From assembly GCF_034702125.1 (NCBI RefSeq), contig NC_085875.1, forward strand, positions 17,128,506 to 17,192,505: 64,000 nt of DNA, written 5' to 3'. Shown piece by piece: positions 23,542-64,000 of this stretch. Origin of the DNA: Engraulis encrasicolus. Lineage: Eukaryota > Chordata > Actinopteri > Clupeiformes > Engraulidae. Under the pieces are notes generated by a model. That model saw only the letters and a list, made by a program, of their open reading frames with translations. It searched no databases and was not told the DNA's origin. A program made the position numbers and the translations under genes. Within the stretch, counting starts at the first letter, position 1. Each line of letters begins with the position of its first letter.

Positions 23542-23830
23542 GAGAAAGAGGAAAAAAAAGCGACGCCACGTCAGTTAACATATGTGGCGGATAACTCTTG
23601 GGCTGGCTGAACGAGACTCTCTCTCTCGTAGACGACCAGGTCAAACTGCTGCTGGAGGGTCTGCTCCTCGAAACAGGCCAACGGACTTAGGAGAAAAAAA
23701 ATCCATCCCCAACACGCTACGTCAGTTAATGTATGTGGCGGATAACTGTCTTGGGCTGGCTGAACGAGACTCTCGTAGACGACCAGGTCAAACTGCCGTG
23801 GGTGGCGTGCTCCTCCTCGAAACAGCCCAT
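23480..23830 (+). repeat. Tandem repeats of the CINP C-terminal exon end
   Basis: The string TAGACGACCAGG starts at 23480 (real exon), 23629 and 23776, so the period is 149 then 147 bp. Copy 2 retains the coding-like run and its own in-place TAG. Copy 3 is truncated and diverged (it matches up to the CTCCTCGAAACAGCCCA region). The repeats lie in the CINP 3' UTR after the stop. Confidence 0.85.
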
Positions 23831-23949
23831 GGGCCGCACCAGCTTTCAAACGCCCAATATCTTCAACGAGAATCAGCTGCTGTGGCTTGGACACTATGTA
23901 TGATCCAACTAGTGGTCTCTATCTGTATGGTAACTGTACAATGCCATGC

Positions 23950-24800
23950 CATGTGAGTGACTGACAGTTAAGGAGTTTTGGTGAAAGATCGCACCTCCAA
24001 CGGCAGGTTAGGACTTGCTTGTTGCACACAGCATAAGAGGACGAGAGGCGTTACGTCATCGTGAGACTTCATGTACTGTAGTCCTATCGAATGGTACCAT
24101 TTACAAATGCATCAGATGTCTTTGCTGTCTTATTACATTCTTATTTGCTTGACAAGGAATCATTGTTGCTTTGTCACATAACACTACTAGTTGTCAATGT
24201 GGGGCACACAAAGACACACACGCCATTGAGTTTCTGGAGACAATGTTTAATTTTCCCCTTCAACATTATGTCCCACTTGATATTTTTCAAACATATTATG
24301 ATTGAAAAGAAAACAAAAACACATGACAGTGGAATATTTATATTAAAAAAGTAATAAAATAGTGCAACAACTTCAAAGACTGCCTTCAAACGGGACACTT
24401 ATCTACATATAAACAGGTCACAGACAACTGTAGTCAACAAAGAGCTACAAATCTATACAAAGGAACAGAAACACAGAAGAGAGCTCCTATTGTTTTCAAG
24501 GGGAGGGGGTAAACATGCTTACAAAACAATGTATTTAAGAAAACAACATAGAAAGAAAACTATAATACACTGCAGAGGTGACCAGTCAAATTTCAATTTG
24601 TGTGCTCTCTGCTTCAAGCTTACTCATGCGCATACATACATTCACACACACCTGCACGCACACACGCATCCACATACTCTCAAACCTCAACTGAAATGGA
24701 AGGTTAGGGAACACAAAGCTCAAACCAGTACAATACACGTCAGGGAGTCCTACAACGCTACACACCTGAAGATTAAATTAAAGTTTTTCAAAGGATTCGT
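23950..24800. other. Convergent 3' region between CINP and ZNF839
   Basis: AT-rich, no ORF of note. Expected to hold both 3' UTRs. A (CA)-type run lies near 24634-24665. Confidence 0.45.
24353..24358 (+). terminator. Candidate CINP polyadenylation signal
   Basis: AATAAA is the first canonical hexamer I noticed on the + strand after the CINP stop, about 0.8 kb downstream. No transcript evidence is available, so this is a motif match only. Confidence 0.35.
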
Positions 24801-24804
24801 TTGA

Positions 24805-24818
24805 TTTATTTATTTATT
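24805..24818 (-). terminator. Candidate ZNF839 polyadenylation signals
   Basis: Overlapping AATAAA hexamers on the minus strand (+ strand TTTATTTATTTATT) lie about 500 bp downstream of the ZNF839 stop. They are placed correctly for a 3' end convergent with CINP. Motif match only. Confidence 0.35.
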
Positions 24819-25321
24819 TTTCCTCCCCACCCCATTGTATCTGGAGGCTTCTTGTGCAACTCGTGTCCAAACGGAACAATCCCACTTCAAACTTCGATTC
24901 CCATAACTCTTACACATCTCTTTTTTTAATGATGAAAGTCTAAGAAATGTGTCTTTTAACAATTAACAACCATTTCACAGCTTAATGTTTCCCTTGAATA
25001 TGCAAAAAAAAGATTATCTGTAACCAATCAATCAACACTGAGTTTATATTTGCTGGTGTACCTCGTGAAACATTCATCTTTAAAGATCTCTGGAGCTTAA
25101 ATCAATCTATACTGAACTGGTCTAAACTGAAAGCGAACAGAACTGTATTCTTTTGGAAAATGCGATTTGCACTTGGAAGGACGGCTGATTTGCCACAGGA
25201 GAAGTGGGAGGGAGGGGGGTAAGTCCCGCTCGCTTGAAATCCTCAGACACATTAGGTCAAACGGCAAAGGGATGGGATATGGTATGACTGCATGTAACTT
25301 ATGCACCCATGTGTGGTCAAC

Positions 25322-36524
<11,203 letters not shown>

Positions 36525-37243
36525 TTTGACTGGTGATAGCTAACGTTAAATTTTCATGCAGTAAAAATATAATCCAACGCTGTCGTGTCACTCAGAAACC
36601 CGGACAGGGTAACATCGGCATTATTAGTGCAGCTCACTCACTAAAATATGCACACAAATAAATATCTAAACGTTTTGCAATGCAATAGAGCATAATAGAA
36701 GTTTTCATATAACTGGCTTCCAGAGAAAATACACAACTAAACGCTGGATGAAATATGACGCACTTCCGTTTCCTGTACGCCCACTTCTTCTCAAGTGAAT
36801 TAACGCGCGCTGAACTGTCAAATGAATATCGAAAAAACGTGATTGTGAATCAGTTAAATACGCTTACACTGTCTCTGGAAGAATGTTGACCCTATAAATG
36901 CTAGCACAGTTGCACACATCGACCTAAACTGTGTTGGAGTCAGCTGTTATGTTATGGCAAGTTATGGCCCCAAGTAGGCTACAATTCATTTGAGTGAGTG
37001 ATCTGCAGCAGCATCCAATCTGCCATATCAAGAAAGAACGCCGTAGCGCGAAAGTATAGGCCTTCGTTTTGCCACAATTATCATTTATGTGTCACATTTA
37101 GTTGCCGTTGTGTGATGAGAATTATATGCTAATATCTATCTCACATCTACTTCTTTAATGACCCTGTTCTTTCCTCACTGTCGCTGTTGTGCAGTGCTAC
37201 CGCATTCTCAAAAAAAAACGTTTTCCTTGCCTTAGCCACATAG
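36525..37243. promoter_or_regulatory. ZNF839 upstream region
   Basis: Directly upstream of the ZNF839 start codon (minus strand). No TATA box or clear CpG island was recognised by eye. Presumed to contain the promoter and 5' UTR. Confidence 0.35.
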
Positions 37244-37537
37244 CGTGCGTTTTAATATGCGACCTTGCCTCCTCCACTTGCCTCCTCCACTTGCTTCTCA
37301 TCATGATGACATCACTGACAACAACATTATATTTCAATATCTTGCAAAAGCTCAATTGTAAAGTCTTTTTCTCATTTGCAATTGGGATGGTGAATGAAAA
37401 ACAGTCCCTCAAAAGTTGTTGTGGCGAGGCTGACAGCTGGGAAACTTAATCGTTTTCTCCACGGAGGAGGGGCCAGGAGGCGGGACGAGGAGACAAGCAC
37501 AAGTGGAGGAGGCAAGGTCACATATTGGGATGTACAC
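37244..37537. mobile_element. Palindromic MITE, same family, copy B
   Basis: It shares the interior (ACTTTACAATTGAGC complement, CAACAACTTTTG.GG, CTCCGTGGAGAAAAC complement) with the 2733-3035 copy in the opposite orientation. The termini are diverged (GCGTGCGTTTTAATATGC / CACATATTGGGATGTAC). Confidence 0.7.
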
Positions 37538-38325
37538 ATTGCCTACATTTGCTTTTCTCTTCTTTCCTGTTTCTTCCATTTAAATTCCAAATGCCTTCTT
37601 AGCTTTCTTCGTGATCGTTTCAGTTGCAGGATTTTCCCTGGTGTTGCCTTAGCCTAGGCCTAGTCCTAGGCCTACCTGCAGTGTTGGAGTAGGCTAGAAC
37701 TAAGATTATACAACATAGATCACTCTCAGATTGCAATAGTATTAGTAGGCCTAACAAATTAATTCCCTTACAGCTAACATAAATGGAGTAGAAGGCAATA
37801 GCTACTTTCTTGTTTGACATGATAAGTTATTCTCTGATTTTTGGGCATGATCACGCATGGCAACAATGAACATTTAATGAGCTTTTTTTGTGTGTGCAAA
37901 TTTCATGTTGGCGTCATTCATAGTGCATAGTGTGCAAAGGTGCATTGTTCTTGGAAAGTCCAATAGGCTACCAGTTCAATGCAAATGATGTGTGTAAAAT
38001 GCATTGACAATGTATGAAGTAATTCAATTCGCATTATGTCATTCACATTGAGTAGCCTAATGCAATAACGCTACAAACATACCGTACATACATTTTGAGG
38101 CATGTAATGTGTAATCTGTAGGCCTCAACACTGAATGAATACATGTCGAACTATTCGCTTGGTCCACATCTCTGCCATATTCTCTGATCTATCTGGTAAA
38201 TTGGTGCAGGTTGGAAACAGCTGGTGTTGAAGTGGGAGCTGGTCGCAAAACAAACAAGCTCCACTCATCTCTGAGTCATCTGTATTTAACTATGCACTAA
38301 CTTGCTTGTACTCAATCCACAGTTT
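37538..38325. other. Intergenic, no gene seen
   Basis: AT-rich intergenic DNA between ZNF839 and TECPR2. Several AGGCCTA words; no coding signal. Confidence 0.4.
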
Positions 38326-38333
38326 GTATAGGC

Positions 38334-38689
38334 CAGTGTTTCTCAAAGTGGGGCGCAAGCCCCCCTGGGGGGGCGCGGAGGCATCGCAGGGGGGTTGTGT
38401 GACATCTGATTTTGGGTTTTTTTCCCCAAGGAAATTATTTCCTGTCTCTTCAAGCAATACATTTTAAGCCCTCACCAATATTATTTTATAAACTGTAATA
38501 AATTTCAATAGCATAGGAAATGAACACACATCCCTCTTTGTTTTATCTCACCAGTCACCTTTCCTTTGATTCTGCACAGCGCAGTGCTTGTAAAATCAGT
38601 CTGCGCAGGTACTGCTGTTGTTCGGGGGGGCTCAGAAGCATCCAGACCCTCCAAAGGGGGTAATGATAGGGAAAGTTTGAGAACCACTG
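38334..38689. mobile_element. hAT-type MITE with 8-bp target duplication
   Basis: The left CAGTGTTTCTCAAAGTGGGG and right GAAAGTTTGAGAACCACTG ends are inverted. GTATAGGC occurs at 38326-38333 and 38690-38697. Confidence 0.9.
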
Positions 38690-38885
38690 GTATAGGCTAA
38701 TGCACTTGTTTTTCTATGCACTTCTTTATTTAGGCCTGCTGTGTAGGCCATGCCTACCCTGTCCCCCACACTCTGCATTTGTGATGTCTCCTTTGTAGGT
38801 GCTTTGGATAAAAGTGACTGCAAAAATAATGTAATGTGAAAATGCAGAAGGCATTTGTGGAATTGTGCCAAGTTTGAATTCCTGG

Positions 38886-40493
38886 CAGGGGCCACATAAC
38901 AGAAAAAATCCTAAATGCTCATCCTAACTTAAGATAGGAACAGTAAGATAGGAAAAATCCTAACTTCCTATTACAGAACGAATTCCTAAGTCCCTAGCCG
39001 TTTCTTATCTTATTTTTGCGCCCCCATCCTATCTTAAATTAGGAATTCCTAACTCCTCTATCATAGTGATTTTTTCGATTGGTCGTGTCTGTTTCTGCCA
39101 TTTCGAATGTGCACGAGATTGATAGAATGTAACGACTTCACTTTTGAAGCGGCGGGCAGCCAGTTGTAGCCTAGGCTACGTGTTGGGGGGAGAACGCCTA
39201 AATATTAATAATTACGGACGAAAAAATACAGTGAATATAAGGAGGGCGTTAGTTTCCATCAGTCATGTAGGCTACATTTGTAGCTAAGAATCCTCAAAAG
39301 TTTCCTCATAGCCGTGTTGTCAGTTTCAGCAGTTGCCGTCGCAAATCCGCCACCTGAATGCTGTTTTAACAATGTGCAAATTCCCATGATCAAGTAGCTT
39401 ATTCAAATCAATGAAACGGGCGACGAAACAAGTCACATCGACTGTCAGCCTAAACAACAACAGTCATCATTCTGGGATGCCTCCGTGTAGTGAACTAAAG
39501 ACATTCTTAGTTTGAATGACAGCGGGAAGATGGGAATTGAGGGAGGGAGAGCAAGGTGCGCCTGCCTGTGTGCACTGACAGAGGACGAGGGAGAGCGAGA
39601 GGAATCGGATCATCAAATAGGCTAACTTTTGAACAACGCTACGCAACCTAGAAATGCTAAACCCTGTTTTGCATAGGCCTAATATTTACACCGTTAACTT
39701 TCTGAGGACAAATGGATTAGTTTTGTGTGGTCTATAAATTCATCAGTAGACCTAGTAACTTGTCCTGTTCAACTCCTGAGAGGAGACTTTGGCGAGGGAG
39801 CGCACGTTGTGCTCATAAGCCTGTCACAACATCAGCACGTAGGCTACGTGAAGTCAGTTGTTTTTTTGTTGGACGTTGCAAAATCAGTCTTTGATGTGCA
39901 AACTCCATGGTCAAAGTAGGCCTAATTCAAAGGCTACACTTGTTAATAGGAAATGTGTTTGGCTTTCAAACTATTTTCTTTTTTAATGTCTAAATAAAGG
40001 TAGGCTATATTGCATTGATAGGCCTAAAACAATGACAGGCTTCAAATGGTAAAAATTATTTAGGCCTACATCAGGCAACTATGGAATTGTAGCCTGCCTG
40101 GTTGGGAAGCTACTGTGGTAACCGTACCAGTGCCATTTTTTCTCTCTTGAAAACAAAATGCTCCCATTAACCCAGGCATCACTGCTCTAGGTGTTTTGGT
40201 TTGATGCCCCATGTTGCTGACATAGTGCATAATGCAAAAAAAAGCACCAGTAACAGTGGTATCCTGAGTTTAGGACAGGGTGTATGGTCTCCTAACTTAG
40301 GCATCCTAAGTTAAGATATTCCTAATTTAGGATGCTTCTGGAATGGCTATATTCCTATCTTAAGATAAGATAGGATTTCTTCCTAAGTTAAGTTAGGAAA
40401 CCTCCTTCTGTTATACCAAAAAATCCAAAATCCCTTCCTATCTCAAGATAAGATAGGATTTCAGACTTAGGAAGTTTCTGTTATGTGGCCCTG
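38886..40493. mobile_element. 1.6-kb TIR element, CAGGG(G)CCACATAAC ends
   Basis: The left CAGGGGCCACATAACAG and right CTGTTATGTGGCCCTG regions form outer inverted ends (about 21 bp, through AGAAA). Both subterminal regions carry many CCTAACTTAAGATAGGA-like words in direct and inverted form. The interior has no long ORF. Confidence 0.7.
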
Positions 40494-41694
40494 GTGCATA
40501 AACTTTTCCATCAAATGAGTCAAGAGCATTTTATGACCCAGTACACTTGGCGGCAGTATTGGGCAGACTGCGGATGCGCCCTCACGTCCTATGTTTTGGA
40601 TCGAGGCTGTAGCACTACGTGCATTTGTTGTTGGTAGACAGTATGCTAGGGGTTGTCAACAATGCGCCTTTAATGCCGTCTGACAACGTAATCAACTTGT
40701 TCTGTTACTGGCATCAATACACGTGCCTTAAACGGACAACAGATTCTCACATCGTAAGTTGGGGGTCGACATTGTTGTAGTCTGTGATATTTGGATGTTG
40801 AAATACAAGCTACGCCTTACTACGCTCGCTAACTTGCTAACGTTGTCCTGTCTTGGGCTAACAGCTGGCTGTAGTCTCGATAACAGCCGTCCATTAATCC
40901 GGACATTAAAACAAAAACGTTATGTAATATAGATATGTTGTAGACGTAGCCTACCCGCTGACGAAAGCAACGGATTGGAGGCCTATAGTGTCATATGAAT
41001 CGTTAAATGGTAACTGTTGATAGGCCTACATTGATTTTATTGTTGATGTATGTTAAACGGATGTATTAAAGCGTATTAAAGCGTCCAGTTGAGTCTGCGG
41101 GATAACACTGAGCAAGTGGTTGGGAATCCAACTTGGGATGATCTCGGCTCATGGGGGGAAATGTGTGTTCTCTCGTGCACGTCGCTGTTGATCATTCATC
41201 ATATGCTGGGTGTCAGGGCGTGCCGTAGCAAGGTTAACATTCAGACGAATATAATGTTCGCAAATACGCACTGTAAACTGGAATTGAAAGTGCTTTCCAC
41301 GTCAGAATATTGTTGTTCGTCGTCTACATCTGTGTGTGTCCACTGTCACGCTCCTGAAGTGGTGAAGCTTGCTGTCAGAGAGGTAGCCTACACATTGCGA
41401 CATGGGTGTCGCATGGGTCACTCACATAAACAAACTGAAAGTAGGCATCAGAGCGTGGTGTAAAATAAATTGTGTGGTCTTTATTTTACAGCAAAACCAA
41501 TAGACTTTATGCTATACAATCTTGTATGTCTGGCAAAACCTGAAAGTCATTCAACAAGTTTTGCAGCTCCGGTGTTTGAGTTTGGCGTTATAGCAAAGCC
41601 AACTTGTTGAATGCCCCATGTTCTAGAATGACCTCACATGTTTTCTTAATGACTAATCGTCTGAAAACAAATGTGTGCATTTTTATTGTTGCAG
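40494..41694. other. TECPR2 5' flank and first intron
   Basis: No coding ORF with family similarity. Contains the candidate non-coding exon ending at 40753. A direct repeat of ACTTGTTGAATG / CATTCAACAAGTT style lies near 41549-41616. Confidence 0.4.
40560..40753 (+). promoter_or_regulatory. Candidate TECPR2 5' non-coding exon and promoter
   Basis: The first coding exon opens with an acceptor (TTATTGTTGCAG) only 23 nt before the ATG, so an upstream non-coding exon must exist. A perfect GTAAGT donor at 40754 ends the best candidate. The left limit is arbitrary, and no TATA box or other core element stands out. Confidence 0.3.
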
Positions 41695-41717
41695 AATTGG
41701 GTCCCCTTGTAGCCGAG

Positions 41718-60797
<19,080 letters not shown>

Positions 60798-60859
60798 GTA
60801 AGGAGAGGACCTTTTTTTCACCCGACACCTGACGTAGACACTTTTGATGAAATTACATT

Positions 60860-60955
60860 CGAGGGGGACATTGTGATGTGGACCCAGTTTCAAGCCCGGT
60901 TCATTTCTTAACTACCCCCTCTCTTCTATTCCTGTCTCTTCATTCTGTTATGGTA
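60860..60955 (+). mobile_element. SINE-like fragment
   Basis: GTTTCAAGCCCGGTTCATTT resembles a box B region, followed by a pyrimidine-rich body like the other SINEs here. Partial. Confidence 0.35.
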
Positions 60956-61502
60956 AACCCCTAACATTAATTCGACGCTGCTTTAAGTGGCATGCGGTGG
61001 CATAGATACTGTAGAATGCTGCGGTGGCATAGAACTGTATATACTAGTTATACATGCCACTGTTTTAAGCCTGAAACCGGTGGTCGTGTATATACCTGCT
61101 TCCCTTCAAAGCGAAAACTTTGTCACGAAGAAAGCATGACAGACAGGGCAGGGCTTTGTGTCATTATCAGTATTATCATTGAGAGGAGAAGGATGGAATC
61201 TTCCCTCGATTCATTTAATTCCTTCGTTTCCTCCATGGGAGGAGGGGCAGGAACAGAGGAGTGGAGGATGTGAGGATGAATGAATGATATCAGAGAGAGT
61301 AGAGAGAGAGAGGTTCCATTGGCCCATTGTTTCCTGGTTCTATTATGGCCCCCCTTAGGCAGACCTAGGCAGACCTAAGGACTGTTCTATTCATTGTAGG
61401 AGCATTATGACACGCCCCTTTAGGCAGACCAGAACCTGGTCGCGTTAGGTGCCCATAGAAACCTATTATGTTGGCATATCTCTATATAGAATATCTCTGA
61501 TT

Positions 61503-63056
61503 GGGTGATTCTCACGAAAACCAAGTTCCAAATGGACCAAACCTCAAAATTTTGAAAAGACTTTTAAATTAAATTTTCCTCTTGGTTTTGCAAGATGGAG
61601 GTCTGAAATAGTTGAAAACACAATTTTTTGTCATGAAATCATATTTTTTCTGAATATTTAGTGTCATTTTAATCGGCCAGAGCACCAAAATTCTCAGTAC
61701 CGCAACATGACATCACAATAGAAAAAATATTAGTAAATCACATTTTTTTTGGAATTTCACAGGAATGTTACTAACATAAGTACTCAGAGGTGTATAGAAC
61801 ACAGAAATACTGTATTTTGTATTTTAATATTGTTTTCTATTATTGTGATTTTTCTCATTACCGCAACAAGTTTCATAAGTGGGAGCCTTGTTTTTAGGCT
61901 ATTTAACTAAAACATCATGTACCTATATAGATTTTACTACAGATGAAATATGAAGAACTACTATTTATCCTAATACAATTACAAACTAAATATAGTTTTG
62001 CAACATTAAAACAAATTGCAAATAAATATGTGTTGCGGTAATGAGAATAGTGGTGATCTTGCACTGATTTAGTTCCTTGGCAGGCTCCCTCCTGGTGTCC
62101 TAACCCTCAACTGTTGGGGAAAATGTAGAAATATTGTACTTTATTGTATTTTAGTCATTTAATTCACTTCTGTGAATATTTTGCCTTTTCCACCACAACT
62201 TAGTTCAGTTGTTGCGGAGTATGAGAAAACTGTTGCGGAGTATGAGAAACCATTGCGGTATATGAGAAAAACCATTGCGGAGCTGAGAAAAACCATTGCG
62301 GTGTATGAGAAAAAAGTGTTGCGGAGTGTGAGTGACCTTAAGCTTCTTTGATCTTTGTGGAGGGCACCTTGATGTCTGGATAACTTTTGTTAGATATTTG
62401 TATTAAGACTTAAAAAGACTAAATAATTACCAAAAGAGAACAAAATATACATTATTTTAACAATGAAAACGTTGTGTATCGGTAATGAGAAACAAAAAGT
62501 TGTGTAGGCACCTTGGCAACCAAATTGTGAACATTTGTCTGGAGAGATATAGAATGAAGAGCCATCTTGGTAGCCATCTTGGGTGTTATGGTAACAGGAA
62601 TCCCCCCATACAAAATTACTTGTTTTTTTCTGTTACTTCTGGTTTTAAATGATGCTTAAAAATGTTGCGGAGGCTGAGAATTTTGGTCTTTGCCAAAGTT
62701 GACCAAAGTTGTTTTTCTTAATATTTTCTCCTCTTCTGCGAATGAATTCCTAAAACTACTTATGTATTCACTGTCACTATTTAGTTTATAAGATGCATCT
62801 AAGTTCTGACTTCTTTCTTTATTAAAAATATAAAATATTTAGCAAATTTAGCAAAGGACGCGTTGCGGTACTGAGAATTTCACAATAAATTGTAAAAAAT
62901 ATATATTTAAAATAATAATATTGTTCTCCTTTTATTATTTCCCTGATAGCCCATGCTTATATGTATATAAGCCATTTTTTCTGAATTGGATAGCATTTAC
63001 TCATTCCCCACAATGGTTCGTGCCACCTCATATGTCCGATTTCGTGAGAATCACCC
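61503..63056. mobile_element. TIR element with a reiterated GTTGCGGTAATGAGAA motif
   Basis: The left GGGTGATTCTCACGAAA and right TTTCGTGAGAATCACCC are perfect 17-bp inverted ends. Inside, the motif GTTGCGG(N)2-5TGAGAA occurs about 12 times: inverted at 61691 and 61852; direct at 62032, six in tandem at 62211-62333, a degenerate one at 62471-62490, then 62664 and 62862. No ORF of note. No target duplication was recognised. TECPR2 intron 11. Confidence 0.75.
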
Positions 63057-63075
63057 GAGTGCAGCACACCCCATG

Positions 63076-63345
63076 TGCTTTCCAATATGTGGACTCCTGA
63101 CCTCAACCTGTGCTTGTGGTCATGCGTTTTACTGACGCCCCACCTCCGTGGAGAAAACAATTTCCCCGCTGTTAGCCTAGCCACAACAACTTTTGAGGGG
63201 CTATTCTTAATGCATTATACCGATTGCAAATGAGAAAATGACGTTAGAGTTGCGCTTTTGAGAGATATTGTAATATAGTTCTGTCGTCAGGGACGTCACT
63301 GCGAGGCCACAAGGGAGGACGAGAGTCTGCATATCAGAAATAACC
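63076..63345. mobile_element. Diverged MITE of the GGGTGCGTTCC family, copy D
   Basis: GTGCTTTCCAATATGTGGAC at the left, then CTCCGTGGAGAAAACAAT, TAGCCACAACAACTTTTG and GCAAATGAGAAAATGACG all parallel the copy at 2733. The right terminus has eroded. Confidence 0.65.
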
Positions 63346-63955
63346 TCCTTTTTTACTGTGCAATGCCTGAGTTACCCGCCTTTGATGAAGAGACTTTCTT
63401 TCTGTGTCAGTTTGCACCTAACTCCACCAGATGGCGCTAACGATTCAGATATTCAACCTCAAGTTTCCAACCTGTTTCACAAGAGTATAGTAGTCCTTTT
63501 GTGACCTCTGTTGGAGAGGTCATGTTTTTTTGTGGCATTTGGTTGCATGTTATCAAATGAACAAGTACATTTGATTAGTTATAAAGGCAATATGTTGGTG
63601 TTTTCACTGCCACAAGTGATTGTTTTTTCTATGAGAAATCAGTTCAGGGGAGGTTTCCTTGCAAGATGTTTACACTCTTCCAAGTGCTTTTCTAGTTGAG
63701 AGCGTGTTTTGTAAATGTTAGATTACTGTCAACGTCATTGCACAAGTTGTAGATTTTTCATTACTTATATTTTGTCATAATTTATTTTTCATTATCTATG
63801 AATTATAAAGAGTATTTCTGTCTACATTGTAATTTACTTACATAACGGGTCAAAGGAAATTAAGGTCAAGCTAGGTCCTTGCTTATGAAGATAGCGGTCT
63901 AGTGAATTACTGTCTTGAGCTACCAGTTGTTATTTGAGATGGGGAGACAGCATTC
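63346..63955. other. TECPR2 intron 11, no feature seen
   Basis: AT-rich intronic DNA without recognisable repeats or exons. Confidence 0.4.
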
Positions 63956-63956
63956 T

Positions 63957-63958
<2 letters not shown>

Positions 63959-64000
<42 letters not shown>
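63959..64000. repeat. (TG)n microsatellite at window end
   Basis: TG repeat running off the window edge. Confidence 0.95.

Noticed and set aside
41089..41463. 124-aa plus-strand ORF upstream of TECPR2
   Set aside because: No protein-like conservation that I recognise, no splice context, and it sits in the presumed first intron.

Overview
The window is vertebrate nuclear DNA, almost certainly from a teleost fish. The evidence is GC-rich short exons in AT-rich introns, GT-AG splicing, Tc1, hAT and TTAA-type DNA transposons, CR1/L2-like LINEs, tRNA-derived SINEs and very long (TG)n microsatellites. One base is ambiguous (n at 16941). The species cannot be named from the sequence.

Three conserved protein genes can be rebuilt exon by exon. 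CINP (CDK2-interacting protein, + strand, 5 coding exons, 15845-23541) encodes 215 aa. ZNF839 (C2H2 zinc-finger protein, - strand, 11 coding exons, 36524 down to about 25322/25470) lies tail-to-tail with CINP. TECPR2 (tectonin repeat autophagy and secretory-pathway protein, + strand) starts at 41718; 11 coding exons (about 898 residues) lie inside the window and the 3' part runs past 64000. As recalled for human chr14q32, the order is ZNF839(+) CINP(-) TECPR2(+). Here the CINP/ZNF839 pair is inverted relative to TECPR2.

Layout: 1-15.7 kb is transposon-rich DNA with one unrecognised, apparently spliced and frameshifted gene (3938-5030, -), several TIR elements and a LINE fragment with an intact reverse-transcriptase ORF. 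15.8-23.9 kb is CINP, whose second intron holds a 3.86-kb transposon and a Tc1 element and whose last exon end is tandemly repeated downstream. 24-25.3 kb is the convergent 3' region. 25.3-36.5 kb is ZNF839. 36.5-41.7 kb is intergenic DNA with MITEs. 41.7-64 kb is TECPR2, whose fourth intron carries a second copy of the 3.86-kb transposon.

The least ordinary object is that 3.86-kb element. Two near-identical copies (16224-20086 and 45189-49027) share about 21-bp terminal inverted repeats (TTACCTGATTC...), and each is flanked by its own perfect 9-bp target duplication. They carry remnants of two convergent genes: a RecQ-like helicase with Walker A and DEVH boxes, and an unrecognised plus-strand multi-exon gene. 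Both copies share the same helicase lesions, so they look like recently mobilised, non-autonomous derivatives. A second unusual object is a TIR-bounded 1.55-kb element in TECPR2 intron 11 (61503-63056) studded with about 12 copies of a 16-bp motif in both orientations.
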